From positions 76,275,631-76,339,630 of the forward strand of contig OX578279.1 of NCBI GenBank assembly GCA_951217055.1: DNA of 64,000 nt. Direction: 5' to 3'. The translations under genes and the position numbers were made by a program. Source of the stretch: Gerris lacustris (lineage: Eukaryota; Arthropoda; Insecta; Hemiptera; Gerridae). The notes beneath the pieces are model-generated. The model was given only the letters and a program-made list of their open reading frames with translations, searched no databases and was not told the DNA's origin. Shown piece after piece: positions 22,312 to 34,950 of this stretch; positions within the stretch are counted from its first letter, which is position 1, and every line of letters begins with the position of its first letter.

Positions 22312-23083
22312 CAGGGTGGGAAAAAAACGCACTTTTTAGAACACTTATAGCTCAGCTCTGTCTTAGATAGAGATATGGGGTTTGCGGGGTCTGAAAACTA
22401 CATTCTTCTACTTTAAATTTCATATCTATAACTTTAAAAACGATTGGGTGAAAGCCAAGCAATGACGGGTTGAAATAGGGTCTTAAAAAAGTCGTTTTCC
22501 GGGTAGTTGTTGTCTGGTGTTATTGTTTTGATAGAATATATTATCATATGGTGGAGGGGGGGGGGGGTCTTTGTAGGTAAGCGGAAGGAGTCCCTCGGTG
22601 TTATAACAAACATTGAAGATGTGTTAAGCACAATGTTGCCTGAAATTGAAGATCAAATGCCAAATTACTCGTTTATGCAAGATGGTGCCCCGTCCCATCG
22701 CTCCTTGCAAACAATTCAATACTTGCAAGAGAATTGCCCAGACTTCAGGCAACATTGTGCTTAACACATCTTCAATGTTTGTTATTGCACTGAGGGACTC
22801 CTACCTCTTACCTACAAAGACCCCCCCCCCCCCCTCCACCATATGGTAATTTATTCTATCAAAACTGTAATACCAGACAACGATTACTATTAGGACGACT
22901 TTTTTAAGACCCTATTTCAAACCGTCATTGCATAGCTTTCACCCAATAGTTTTTAAAGTTATAGATATGAAATTTAAAGTAAAAGAATGTAGTTTTCAGA
23001 CCCCACAAACCTCATATCTTTATCAATTATAGAAGCTGAGCTATAAGTGTTCAAAAAAGTGCGGGTATTTTTTGCCCACCCTG
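22312..23083. mobile_element. Giant hairpin made of a mariner-like element
   Basis: Left end CAGGGTGGGAAAAAAACGCA and its mirror at the right end. Arms of about 330 bp (22312-22645 and 22750-23083) are inverted copies, including an 11-G tract on the left answered by a C tract on the right. The unique centre of about 100 bp encodes YSFMQDGAPSHRSLQ, the QDGAPSH block around the second catalytic Asp of mariner/IS630 transposases. The rest of the transposase is missing. Confidence 0.88.
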
Positions 23084-23853
23084 TTTATAGAGCCGTAACA
23101 TTATTTTCCACCGACACGTGTTATTGTTTTTTTGCTGTATTGCTTGTGGGAAAATTTCAGAAAGAAAAACATCCTCTTTTTACCTCTAACGAAGTGCATT
23201 GAGTCGAAAAGAGTATACTTGATTCTTTGAGAAGGAAGTTGATTTTTGAAGATGGCAACATTAAGGTGTATGTACAGTAAATCCCAGGTATCTTATCTAA
23301 AGCCTCGGGGTTGTTGGTTCACCAATTTTATTTCTCTAACCTTCAATTTTTCGTAAAATCCAATACCTCTCTCTCTCTCTCCAACTTTATTAGATAAATT
23401 AGATGTAAAAACTTTGAACTTTTCTTGTTTTTTTTTTTTGTGTGTACATTTCTCTATTTCTTTGATGTATCCTTAGTGCTTTTCACATTTATCCTGCGTG
23501 CACTTTTTTTCCTTTTTTATTTTTACCATACCTATATGATCTAAGTTTTGTTTTTGCCTCTGACCTTGGACAGTTCTAGAACATTCTGGATCATGCGCAC
23601 TGTCAAAAGACTGTTCCATCACGTTCTCAAACTGTTCTTGAACTTTTAGTCCCGTGTTGCAACAAATAGTTTAACGGTTCTATGACTGTCCCAGAGCCGT
23701 CAAAACAGTTCCCCCGCATTAAAGCAGGAACTCGTTGAGTACAAATATTATGACATGCGCAGAAACCATTTACGGACGAAGGCGTAGGTTATAAGTTATA
23801 ACTATAACAATAGTTTTAACCTAATTGTTTACATTTCGATTTTAGCGTTTCTT
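23084..23853. other. Non-coding; subrepeats of ACTGTTC
   Basis: Between 23570 and 23715 the words GACTGTTC, GACAGTTC and AACAGTTC recur on both strands, like subterminal repeats of a DNA transposon, but no ends were resolved. Confidence 0.4.
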
Positions 23854-23856
23854 TTA

Positions 23857-24711
23857 AGCCGCGTTAACTATAAAAAGCTTACAACTGTTGAAGAAAGTTT
23901 TAAATTTTTCAAAATACGATGTGTAATATTGTTGCAAACTTAAACAGTTTCAAACAAAATTATCGAGTTGCAAACCGAATTTCATGTTTCCACTAGTAGT
24001 TGGTAAACTACTGAAACTTCCTTTGATCTTTGTTTGAAACTCAAATGTGCACCAAATGTTGCAAACTTCTTAGATGCAAACTTTCTCCCTCCTTGCTTTT
24101 ATGTTGTCCTTCAGCACATCTATAATAAAGCCTCACACCCATGTGGGACAAACCCTGATACAGCACTTTTGGAGATTTTAAATAAATAACTAAGACTTGT
24201 ATAAGAATCTTTACTGGCTAAAACGCATTTTCAAAGCCAGTTTTTCTTTTACGGGCAGGGCTAATCGCCAATTACTGTCGGTCTTTGCAATTTTCGGTCC
24301 TACTTAAAGTATCAAATGCTCAGAGGCTTAGCTTCACTTCTCAAAAAGTTTTTAAAACTGTCATGTGTCCGCAATTCTCCTGACAGTGGATCCCTATTCA
24401 GATCTTCTAAAAGTGCACTGCCACTATATCTGGTTCTTGCTCTTAGCGACGGTCTTATCCAGTATCTTCATGGTGCTCTTTGAGTAGCCGAAATTTAACA
24501 AGCACTTGCAGCTGCAATTACGTCCTCCACTCTCCACATCTTGAATAACACTAGCCATCCAAATAAGAAGTTTGAAACACTTATTGACTTTTAAACATAG
24601 CTTGTTTACAACTTTTTTTGTTTCAAACCAAAAAAGTTTGAAACTAAAATGTTGCAAGCAAACCTAATAGTTGTAAACTTTTTAGTTGCAATCTGCTGTG
24701 TAAACGTGGCT
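23857..24711. mobile_element. PIF/Harbinger-type non-autonomous element
   Basis: The left end AGCCGCGTTAAC and right end GTAAACGTGGCT are inverted. The element is flanked by TTA on both sides (23854-23856, 24712-24714), the 3-bp target typical of PIF/Harbinger. Subterminal direct and inverted repeats of TTTGCAAC/GTTGCAAA and GTTTGAAAC/GTTTCAAAC are numerous. Same ends as 32714-33230. Confidence 0.8.
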
Positions 24712-24714
24712 TTA

Positions 24715-25719
24715 CATTACTTTTAGTATTATTTTTTCTATCATGGATACTATTTTGGGATTATAAAATGTTTCATATAGTGACTTTGAGTCCTATATGG
24801 ACCTTAATAACAGTATTTAATTGATTTTATATTATTTTTGTTGCAGGTATGTTTGCTAGCATCACTGCACTGGGTTTTATTTTCTGTAAGTAGTTATTCT
24901 TATTTTCTGATAACAATAATTCTGCTCTCTTGAACAGATGTTTGTACAGAAAGTATTTACAATTTTAATTAAACCTATTAATTAGTTATCATGATTACCA
25001 TCTTTTTTTGTTTTGCTGAAAGATGTCCCATTGTTTCTGGTACAAATAAGAAACTGGGGAAGCATGAGATATAACCTTTCTTAAGAAGACATCCGTCCGT
25101 TTAGTTATTAGTTATTCATTGTTCATTAGTAGTTATTAGATATTAATTTTTGCTACACTTACTAATTATCATCGCCCTTAGTTATTATTAACTTAGCCGT
25201 TAAATAAAATCTTTTGTTCGCCCGAAATGAGTTGTTGAATATAAAGTTTCACCGATTGCACCATTTTAATCTCGACAATTTTAGGATGACATTTAATTTC
25301 TGTAAAAACGGGATTCTACAAATCACGTTTTTCCAAACTTCTAATTAGAAATCCTGTTGATTATAATTAATCCTATTCTTCTCGGAAGATCATGTTTTAT
25401 TTCTGACATGAATCTCAAAAATTTGAAATCGTTATGCTAAATAAACAACCATGAAACCTGTAATGTATATAACCATGATAGAGGACATGATTTACTCAAC
25501 TACCTACCCCTCTTCCCTTTAATTTTTTATTTGACAAAATAAATATAAAACAGTTTTAAAATGCTCTAGAAAAATAAAATTAGGTAATAGGTAACTGAAG
25601 CAAGAGAGGCGTTCGTGGATCGTGGACCTAATGTCGACTTTCCCAACAGTAAAAATTGATTGGCCCATAGGGTGTTACACAACGTATTATTTATGTAGTA
25701 GATCAGTTGAATTCCTTTA
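24715..25719. other. Non-coding; one splice-flanked 39-nt candidate
   Basis: At 24847-24885 a 39-nt segment lies between TTTTTGTTGCAG and GTAAGTAG. Splice signals are good but no protein family is recognisable, so it is not called as an exon. The rest is AT-rich. Confidence 0.35.
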
Positions 25720-25721
25720 TA

Positions 25722-26760
25722 CAAGGTGGTCCAAAAGTCCCCCCCCCCTCTTAACTTTTGAACGGTTTGAGATAAATTAATGAAACTTGGGGGATCTCTA
25801 TCATGCATAGGGAAGTTTGTTTTCATTTAATCGCCCACTAGGGGCAACCACCCACTTTGCCCCCAGGCCACCCAACTTCAAAATTTCAAATTGGAGTGTA
25901 TATTTTTGATAGCATATTTGGATTCTACGGTGAAAAATAATAACATTTTATTTAAAACTTTTTTTTCTATTTCCAATATTTTGCCCCCTATAGGGGGGCA
26001 AAGAAAGCAAAATAACCCTTCCGATAATGCGTTGTAAAATCTAAACGGTTAGAGATAAATAATTGAAACTTAAGGGATCCGTACCATTTAAAGAAAAGGT
26101 TGTTTTCATGCAATCGCGCAGTAGGGGCAACCACCCATTTTGCCCCCAGGCCACCTAACTTCAAAATTTTAACCATAGTGTATATTTTTGATAGCAGATT
26201 TAGATTCTACGGCAAAAAATAAAAATATTTTACTTCAAACTTTTTTTTTCTATCTCCAATATTTTGCCCACTATTGGGGGGAAAAGGTATAAAAATGGTA
26301 GATTTCAGCGCCTGGGGGCAAAATGGTGGTTGCCCCTAGTACGCGAATGGATGAATGCACACTTCTCTTTACATGGTACAGATCCCCTAAGTTTCATTAC
26401 TTTATTTCCAATCGTTTAGATTTTATAACGATCAAAGTGTTATTTTTTTTTACTATTTCAGAAGGGTGATTTTGCTATCTGTGCCCCCCTATAGGGGGAA
26501 AAATATTGGAGATAGAAAAAATAGTTTCAAGTAAAAGTTTATTATTTTTTACCGTAGAATCCAAATATGCTTTCAAAAATATACATTCCAATTTGAAATT
26601 TTGAAGTTGGGTGGCCTGGGGGCAAAGTGGGTGGTTGCCCCTAGTGGGAGATTGCATGAAGACAAACTTCCCTTTGCGTGGTAGAGATCCCCCAAGTTTC
26701 ATTAATTTATCTCAAACTGTTCAAAAGTTAAGAGGGGGGGGAGACTTTTGGACCACCCTG
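25722..26760. mobile_element. Foldback element with nested direct repeats
   Basis: Ends CAAGGTGGTCCAAAAGTC and GACTTTTGGACCACCCTG are inverted and flanked by TA (25720-25721, 26761-26762). Each arm holds tandem units of about 300 bp: two units are fairly clear in the left arm, marked by GGGGCAACCACCCA, CCAATATTTTGCCC and ATTCTACGG, with mirrored copies in the right arm. Non-coding; TA-targeting mariner-like MITE. Confidence 0.85.
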
Positions 26761-26762
26761 TA

Positions 26763-28153
26763 TAAATGTCTTCGTTTCTTGTTGAGCTGAGCGAAGCGAA
26801 GCTCTTATACTACAATTTACATTTGGTTGGACACATGCACTTCCTCAACGGCTGAACCGATCCGCACAAAATTCGGCACGGTCATAGTGATTAACCATAG
26901 GAAGATGTAAATCTGAAATGGTTCAAATTGGTACACAGGAGTACGGGGTACAAAAGTTAAAATAGTGTATGCCCTTCATGATGCATGTCGTTGGAAAGCT
27001 CTTTAAGAATACAGTTGTTGTTATGTTCACTTTTGTCATATTTTCATTTAAGACGGGGGTAAAATAGAAAAACAGGAAAAAGAATACTTGTGGTGTCGTG
27101 GGACACCCGGTAGGAACGAAGTTCCTTACACTTTATATTAAATATAAATTATATAATTACAGTACTAAGTATATGATACTAACTACTTATACATGGCGGA
27201 GTTAGAATAAGAGACAAAATTAAAAGTAACTATTTGTACTAGCGGAGTTAAGGCAAAATTAAAAGAAAAACTTTTTATTAACTTTGAAAAGAACGTCTTA
27301 CAATAAATGATGTATTGTAAATTGAGAAAAAAGTTAATTTTGATTAGTTTATAGTTAAAGCAAATGGTTGTAGAGAAGAATAGAACTGTCCTATCAGACC
27401 TCCGTCGGCGAATCTTAAATTAAAATATTATAATATAAAATATAAATCACCAACACTAAATCACTTCTGCTTGTATCAGGTTGAAATTTTACATGCTTGT
27501 TTCAATTGTACTTTAGACGATGTGTATGAAGTTTTATTGAAATCGTTACGTTAGAACGTATGATATCGGTATAAACGTTGTTTTCTTTATTTAAAATGTT
27601 TAGGTCCGCTTTAATAAATTTAGCGATCTTTATTACTTCATAGCAGTGTCGGTGTTCGTTTTACTAAAAAATATTATTTAAATAAGTTGATTGTCTTATT
27701 AAATAGATGAAGTTGGAATTTTTTCCCGTCCAGAAATCCATTCCTAATATATTGAAATAAGCGTCAGCTCAGATCAATTTTACTTTTAACAAGACCGTGA
27801 TTATGTTTTCATATATTTACAAACCAAGTGACATTTTAACATATAACAAAAATTAACAAAACAAGTCAAGTTACAGGCTTCCTTAATAACACTTTTTCCC
27901 GTCTTAAGATTTTTGAAGCTTACGTTCACGCGAGCGTTGCGCGTGAACGCTTGGTCGGATAACGTTGTCCAACGAACTTAGCCTGGGCATTGGTAAAATG
28001 AACATGTGTACTAAATTTCAACTAACTCGGTGATCTTTTACTCAAGTTATTGTCATCGGTAGATTTCGTGACGGTGATTTTGTGACGGTGATTTTGATCG
28101 TTTTTTCGGATTTACTCCCGGGCGTCAGAACGTTCCATAAGGAACTTCGTTCC
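26763..28153 (-). repeat. Families H and D joined
   Basis: The part 26763-27089 (GCGAAGCGAAGCTC, GGTACACAGGAGTACGGGGT, GGAAAGCTCTTTAAGAATAC) matches 58206-58512. The part 27090-28153 is a long family D copy, minus strand. It is bounded by GTGGTGTCGTGGGACACCC then GGAACGAAGTTCC at one end and GGAACTTCGTTCC at the other, and matches 55941-56695. The interior 27440-27740 is shared with family E. Confidence 0.75.
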
Positions 28154-28379
28154 AAAAATGCTTTTTAATTAAAAATTAGTAATATTACTACTTTTGATCC
28201 GATTTCAGCTGTTTATAAATAAAAATGATTTTTTTAGATTAAAATGCACGCTCAGCTCAATATTGCAAGCAGGCAACTGCATTTGTACACCTAACTATAT
28301 GTAGTATATACGTATATCATATGCATCACATAACATTAGCATATTTAAAAAATCACAGGGAAGTACTTGCGTCCAAGTA

Positions 28380-29526
28380 CTTTTTAGGGTTTTGTAGATG
28401 ATTAAGCATACCCGTTATGTAATTATGATTTTTTTTCTTCGATCCTAAGGGTCCCGGGTTCGATCCCCCGGGAGGTCACAATGTTTTTTATAGGTAATAA
28501 CGACAAGATAAATTACATTTTTTAGGTAATTTTCATCGCCCAACCATACGGTGTAACCATGAATCATTTCAAAATTTTAAGACCAGCCATTATATAAAAT
28601 TTGGGGAGGGGGGTATATTTTGACTTATAAAACCAATTAAGAGTTAAAAATTTAAAAAAGCAAATACATATTTGTATCCTACTCTTCAGCAGCTTTCATT
28701 TGATACCCAACTCAAAATTTCTAAAAAATAAAATTTTGGGCGCACTCCAAATTTTCGCGCACAAAATTGGTAATTTTTAAAACCTGGGAATGAAATCCCG
28801 GAAATATCATCGCCCCACTATAAGGTATTAGTATAAATTATTTCGAAATTTTAGCACCAGCCGATCTATAGTGGTTGGGGGGGGGATTTTTTTTGGGTAT
28901 ATTTTGATTTATTTAACCAATAAGGAATGCAAATTTTAAAAAAGCATATATATATTTGTGTTCTACTCTTCAGCAGCTTTCATTTAATACCCAACTCAAA
29001 ATTTTAAAAAAATAAAATTTTGGGCGCACTTCACTTTTTCGCACCCAAAATTAACAATTTTTGAAAATTTGGGAAGAACTCCCGGAATTTTCATCGCCCC
29101 ACAATATGATATTATCATGATTTTTTTCAAAATTTTAGCGCCAGCCGATCTATAGTGGTTGGCGGGGGGGGGAATTTTTTTGGGGTATATTTTGATTTAT
29201 TTAACCAATAAGGAATGCAACATTTAAAAAATCATATATATATTTGTGTCCTACTCTTCAGCAGCTTTCATTTGATACCCTACTCAAAAATTAAAAAAAA
29301 ATATAAATTTTTGAGTTTACCACATTTTTTCGAATTGCGCATGCGCAAATCTAATTATGAACTTCTGTATATTTTTCCTGTGGTTGGGTCAAAAAGTTGC
29401 ACCAGTGTTTCAAATTTCAGTACTTTCGCTTAAACGGTTCGGGCCCTATGAACCAAAGAGCGACGGACGGACGGACATCACCCTCGGTATAAGGGTTTTG
29501 AGAAGTATCTACAAAACCCTAAAAAG
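28380..29526. mobile_element. Family F TIR element, 1.15 kb
   Basis: Exact 20-bp inverted ends: CTTTTTAGGGTTTTGTAGAT at 28380-28399 and its mirror at 29507-29526. Three direct units of about 270 bp follow inside (near 28535, 28805 and 29090), each with ATTTTAGC(A/G)CCAGCC, a G-run, TGATTTATTTAACCAATAAG and CTCTTCAGCAGCTTTCATTT. Near the right end is ACGGACGGACGGACATCACC. Non-coding. Confidence 0.85.
28443..28491 (+). repeat. tRNA 3'-half-like remnant
   Basis: TCCCGGGTTCGATCCCCC with a following AGGTCACAATG and T6 looks like a T-arm, acceptor end and Pol III stop. The 5' half and the A box are absent, so it is not a tRNA gene. Confidence 0.4.
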
Positions 29527-30170
29527 ATTAAAATATGAACGTATAGGAAGTATTTTTGTTGAACAACATCTTACCGTTGCTTTAATCCACGTATTTTGGA
29601 CCTTTATTACTAGAAAATGCTGTTATTCTAGTATGTACTCGTATGAATAGAGGCTAGAGACGACAAATTTTGAGAGTGGAATTTGTGAAATTATGTGGTA
29701 CTGCGCTCACTTTAGCTTCTAGCTTTGTTCAGGTCTGTCCAATAACTTGAATGTGCAAACACCATTATGCCCCCACGTTACATAACATAACATGAATTAA
29801 CGATGCACTAGACGGTTTAGTGAACCCTTGCCTTCTAAACCATAATATTCCTGTTTGCTTTTAAACCCCCTTTGTCAATTTTAGAGAGAAAATGTTTCGT
29901 CCATATCCCTTTTTAAATGTTAACATCAATTTGAAGAAAAAAACTAACATTTTCATTTAAATATCTAATGCTATGTTTTCTGTTAAATAGCCCAAAACTT
30001 TAAGGGGCAAAATATATTACTTTTAATTCCTAGGATATTTTAAAGGAATGTTTGCTATTATTTACAAAAATTAAATTAAATGTTAGAATTTTATTTAATG
30101 CTGTATTTTAATTTTACGTTTATGAGACATCATAAGTTCTTCTTGTTCCAATGGTGTAAGGAAAATGTTT
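29527..30170. other. Non-coding, nothing recognised
   Basis: AT-rich; no gene or element end. Confidence 0.45.
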
Positions 30171-30783
30171 CTTCCGAGCCTACCAAAGCTATGCGATCGT
30201 TCTAAAGAACGAAATTTTTTGTCTCTGATTTCCAAAATTCCAAGACAAAAAATCCGTTTCAGACATCAGGGAACATAATTGGTCCCGCCACTCTGACACT
30301 CAATTTTTGCGAACCGACATTTTTGGTTCCGTGTCTGTCTGTCTGTCTGTCGGTCTGTCGTTCAATTTTTGCGAACCTACATATCTTAAAAACTAGTCGT
30401 CCGATTTTAATGAAATTTGTTAGGTCATAATTAGCCCATTCTTGATCCCATATAAGTTTCAACCTTCTACGATCATTGGTGTCTCCTCCGTATGCGCACA
30501 AACAAACATTTATTTACACCTATATTTATCTTCATAAGTACCCATTTATTTTTAAGAAATTATGATGGTTTGTCGAAAGCAGCCTTCAGATGGCCCCAGA
30601 TTAATTTTATCCTTCTGCGCTTTAAGTTTTGCTAAATTGATAGTTTTATTCGTCAAAAATCAACAATTTTGACAAATTTAAAAAAGGGAGGAAAAATTAA
30701 ATAAATTTGACAATAATGGGTTGTAAAACCATAAAAGTTTGTGACATAGGACGCTTGGAAGCTATGTGCCACACTAATTGGCA
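30171..30783 (+). repeat. Family A repeat, copy 5
   Basis: Begins CTTCCGAGCCTACCAAAGC and ends TTGGAAGCTATGTGCCACAC...GGCA. The segment with TTGCGAACC and (TGTC)n is partly duplicated (GGTCCCGCCACTCTGACACT at about 30281, then GGTTCCGTGTCTGTCTG at about 30326). Confidence 0.87.
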
Positions 30784-32467
30784 GGTTATTTTTATTGACA
30801 GATTTATAGATTTTTAGAATTTCGTAAAAGAGTATAATATGTATTTCGTATATCCAAAATTCAGAAATGTATTATTTTCATTTTTTTAACTTTGGCCTTT
30901 TCGACTGTAACATAATCATTTTAAGTTATTAATAATTTCAAGATAAAAAGAACTTTTTATATACTACGTTTTTAAATTTTCTGTTGAATCGTATGTAATG
31001 TTGATAACATAATTGTTATTGTTATATAAAATATAATGTTAGTGAAAAAAAAAAAAAAAAATAGTTCCGAATTTATTTACTTCACATAAATGACAACCAT
31101 CTAGAGAGCTGATCTTAAACCTATAAAATGATAAATCTTTGTACAACAGATCTCCCCAACACCAAATCTAAAGCGTGCTATCGATATATTTGAAATAATA
31201 TAAATAATATAATCGATATTTCCTGTTTTGCTGTCATTCAATGTTTATCTATCACAAATTTGAGACCCGTCAAAATGAAGATTGCGTAAATATGGGATAT
31301 GGCAAATCAAATAAAATAACTTGCGGATTTTTTCCGAACTAACTTTCCGTACAGCAAAATTTGCTGAAAACCAATTAAATTCTGCTGAAAGATGGCTAAA
31401 AGTATTAAAATAATGCATTGTCATCGTGTTCTGAGCTATGCTAAAAGTTTCAAATGTCTAGCTATTCGGGAAGTTAGTTAGAAATCGAAATTGCCAGATT
31501 TGTACCGGACAAACAAACAAACAAACAAAACAAGAAAACAAGCTAATAAAAACGTAGTAAAAATAGGGATCAGAATAAATAATAATATTGACAGAAATTT
31601 TTTAAATGTAATTACTTTTTCTGGATATATATTTTAGAATTTTAGAGGTTTAAAATTGTCATATTTAATTTGAATTAATATAAACAGCGATCTAAAGTGA
31701 AGTAACTAGTTGCTGTTGGTGTCGCTTTTAATGCTTTTATCTGTCAGCAAGTAATTTAGGAGGATTAAGGGTTGACTGATGGTAATTAATATTCATCTTA
31801 ATTGGTTACTCAATTAGGATAACCAATTACAGAGTGATTGATAAGATTAACTGCGTTAATTTGTATTGTAAAATATACACCTTGTTAATGTCTCTCTGCC
31901 AATACATAATGCATTAATTAGTGCATAGAATTCAGAACAGCTTGTATCGTGTTGGCACGGAAGCGTTGAAATCTGTACCTAGATGTCTAAATGGTTGTCC
32001 GTCTTGTCAATTGCAAATAGAGGTGTAAAATCGTGTCACGTATACGTACATGTCGTATCACATAAGTAAATTATTAATTGCATGATACGTAGTTCCAAAT
32101 ACTTAGAAGTGTACACAATAGCGTACTATGACGATATGCGACACACTACGAGGTCTGCCGGGAGACGTCTTTTATGTGAGCGACAGTCTCTGGCCAATTT
32201 AGGCGACTAAATACATGTGATTTTTCTTTGGTTTAGTCCTATTAATATGCTCTCAGATGAAGTTAATGTTATTTTGGCGCACCAGTATTTCCAACGAACA
32301 AGGGAATAGAAAATAAGGTGGTAAGAGTTCATCCCAAATATATGGAAAGATTTAGAGAGATTCGCACAAAAAATATAATTCTTTTTTTTTTTGAGTAAAT
32401 AATCTTAATCATCAACAATATATTACACATTATAATAATAATTAATATAAGAATATCATTTTTGAAA
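30784..32467. other. Non-coding, 1.7 kb
   Basis: An AAAC microsatellite at about 31508-31528. The stretch 31900-32350 is less AT-rich and shows no repeat found elsewhere here; it could be unique host DNA, but no exon is supported. Confidence 0.45.
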
Positions 32468-32676
32468 ACTGGTCTTATTTTCAACTCTTTGCTTTTTAAA
32501 AGCAAAGAAATATGACGCCAATTTTTTTTTTTTTTTTTTTTTTGGTTTCTGTATTCTTCACCTCAATTGTTTCCATGTGCAAAATTTGAGGATATTGAAA
32601 AGACTGGAAGTGGTTTAAAATTGGGGTAACGGAAACGTGTGATGAAACTTACAAAGCAAAGTTATATGAGACCAGT
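32468..32676 (+). mobile_element. One-unit copy of the ACTGGTCTTA element
   Basis: Same ends as 15226-16004 (ACTGGTCTTATTTT and TATGAGACCAGT) with one internal unit: 209 bp instead of 779. Confidence 0.85.
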
Positions 32677-32713
32677 AAAAAGTGACAGAATCCGTGAATT
32701 GCTCTTACTCTTA

Positions 32714-33230
32714 AGCTCCGTTTACTAACCTTGATAGTTCTCCCACGATAGAACTATCATGTCAGTCAACGTCATAGAACTATCGCGGAGGTGTGCAGTC
32801 TACACGGTGAGAGTTAACATACGTCAAAACTTGTTGTCTTGTACTCAAAGTTACGTCCATATCCTACATTTTTGACTTGGATACTGAAATAAAGCATTAA
32901 ATAGATTCTAATTTTAAATTATAATTCATATACAGCAAAAGAAATATTCATATTGTCGAAAACAAAATCTGATATCAGCTATCATTTGCTGCCTTTTAGA
33001 TCTGTTATAACGCGATATAAAAGTATAAACATACAATTTGCCAATCTGCCGCGTGAGTACTCTGACTGTTGTGATAAGAACACTCAACTATCTCGTCAGA
33101 TGAGATAGTGTGATGGCAGATAGTTCTATCGCGACAAAATCTATCACGTAGTCTACACGGTGATGGTTAATACGATAGTTGCTATCATGACCGCAACTAT
33201 CGCGTCAACTATCACCATGTAAACGTGGCT
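32714..33230. mobile_element. PIF/Harbinger-type element with ACTATCGCG repeats
   Basis: Ends AGCTCCGTTTAC and GTAAACGTGGCT are inverted; flanking TTA at 32711-32713 and 33231-33233. Within about 150 bp of each end the words ACTATCGCG, GATAGTT and CTATCATG recur in both orientations, a pattern of transposase-binding subterminal repeats. No coding sequence. Related by its ends to 23857-24711. Confidence 0.8.
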
Positions 33231-33233
33231 TTA

Positions 33234-33781
33234 CACAGCACAGCACTTTACATTCAGTACTTTAAATTACTTTTCATTAACAACACGAAATAATTTCAAG
33301 TTGTTTAAAAACTTTAGAGTAAATGTTTTTAAAAATCCAGGTTTTCCTAAATTTTAAGATATTAAAATATTGTAAGAAATAACTTTTTTTTATTTATTTT
33401 GTATTAAAAAAACCCAGTGGAGAAGAGAAGAAAAAAATATAGTTAAAAAGTGGGATTGGACTAAGTCTTGAGGTTGCCTGGGCTTCACTTGCTGTCTATC
33501 CTCGGGAAGATTTCCAATGTTTTAACACCGAGCTTTGTCTCGGCAAATCCTTCACCCTCAACTGACTTTAGCCTGAAACTTTAAGTCTTTTTTTTCAGCT
33601 TTATTTCTTTCTTTTTTTTATCTCCAATTTTCTTTTGATTCTCTGCTCTACTTCTTACCACATCTTTAATTATATTGAAATAAAATATAAAAATACATAA
33701 TTCAAATGTTTAAATGTTAATGAAAGCAGTGTTAATTATTGTTTATACTTTAAATTTTTAAGTAATATTTATTATCAATTA
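33234..33781. other. Non-coding
   Basis: AT-rich, with a small GAGCTTTGTCTCGG hairpin near 33530. Nothing else recognised. Confidence 0.4.
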
Positions 33782-34360
33782 TAGTCCAGGAGATAGCGTG
33801 CAAAAAAGTGTCTGACTAACATCAAGCTAGAATTTTGTATACAAGTCAATCTTTTAGCGCCTTTTAAGAATATGTGGTCGGCTAAGTTCGTCTGCGGGAC
33901 ATATCTTGGCAGTAGGCATTTGAAAAAAATAAACCGGTGGAGAGCGGCCATGTCTCACCAATTATGGTGGACAATGTAATTTTCATGATCCAGAGTACAG
34001 AATTAGTTAGTAGACCAAAAATCAAGTCGATGTTATTTGCACACTTGATAGGTTAGTTATTCAAATATTACTAAAAATTAACGTGGTCACCTGTCTAGGG
34101 ACAAACTAACATCAACTTGATTTTCGGTCTACTAACTAATTCTGTACTCAGGATCATGAAAATCACATTGTCCACCATAATTGGTGAGACATGGCCGGTC
34201 TCCACCGGTTTATTTTTTTCAAACGCCTACTGCCAAGCTATGTCCCGCAGACGAACTTAGCCGACCACATATTCTTAAAAGGCACTAAAAGATTGACTTG
34301 TATACAAAATTCTAGCTTGATGTTAGTCAGACATTTTTTTGCACGCTATCTCCTGGACTA
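33782..34360. mobile_element. Palindromic TA-flanked MITE, copy 2
   Basis: Same 579-bp palindromic element as 13682-14260. Ends TAGTCCAGGAGATAGCGTGC and mirror. Differences from copy 1 are scattered single bases. Confidence 0.9.
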
Positions 34361-34950
34361 TTAGTGAGAATTGGGCATTTTATTTTATATTATTTTAATA
34401 TTAGTTGGTTTTTAGTTTAGGCTTCTGCAACCATCAGAGTCTAAATAAGTCTAGATCATTCGGAAGAGACTGTGTCGGGTATTTTGTGGATTCTGACGTT
34501 TCGAATCAAAAATTGTAGCAAAAATTTTCAAGAGAGATGCTCATTGTATAGTTACCACAAATTTCGTATAAAATGGAAAGATATTTCCCGCTATTTTATT
34601 CGGCCTTTTTATAAGGATTCTATCGATCTAACTAAACAATTAATTGCCTCCTCCTACGCAGACTGCCCTTTAATCAAATCAAAGCCGGAATGACCTTTTG
34701 TGTATTACGTATATATTATTTGTATCGGCCACTAATTAGGGTTATGTTATTCACCGATTCTTCAAATGTTATTAGGGCGTTATCAAATTTGTTTGCATAA
34801 TTTACGCTACATGAAGATTTTGACCCTTTAAATCATCTTCCCACTCAAACGCTTTGTTGAAAAGCATTGTTATCTACTCATTGATGTAGTGACTGTGCTG
34901 TGATTATGTATTTTACAGTTTCATCTGGCACATGTTTATAGTTATTGTCA
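34361..34950. other. Non-coding, possibly unique
   Basis: A 73-codon frame (34472-34693) has no domain; no repeat recognised. Confidence 0.4.

Noticed and set aside
28443..28491. tRNA gene
   Set aside because: Only a T-arm-like part is present.
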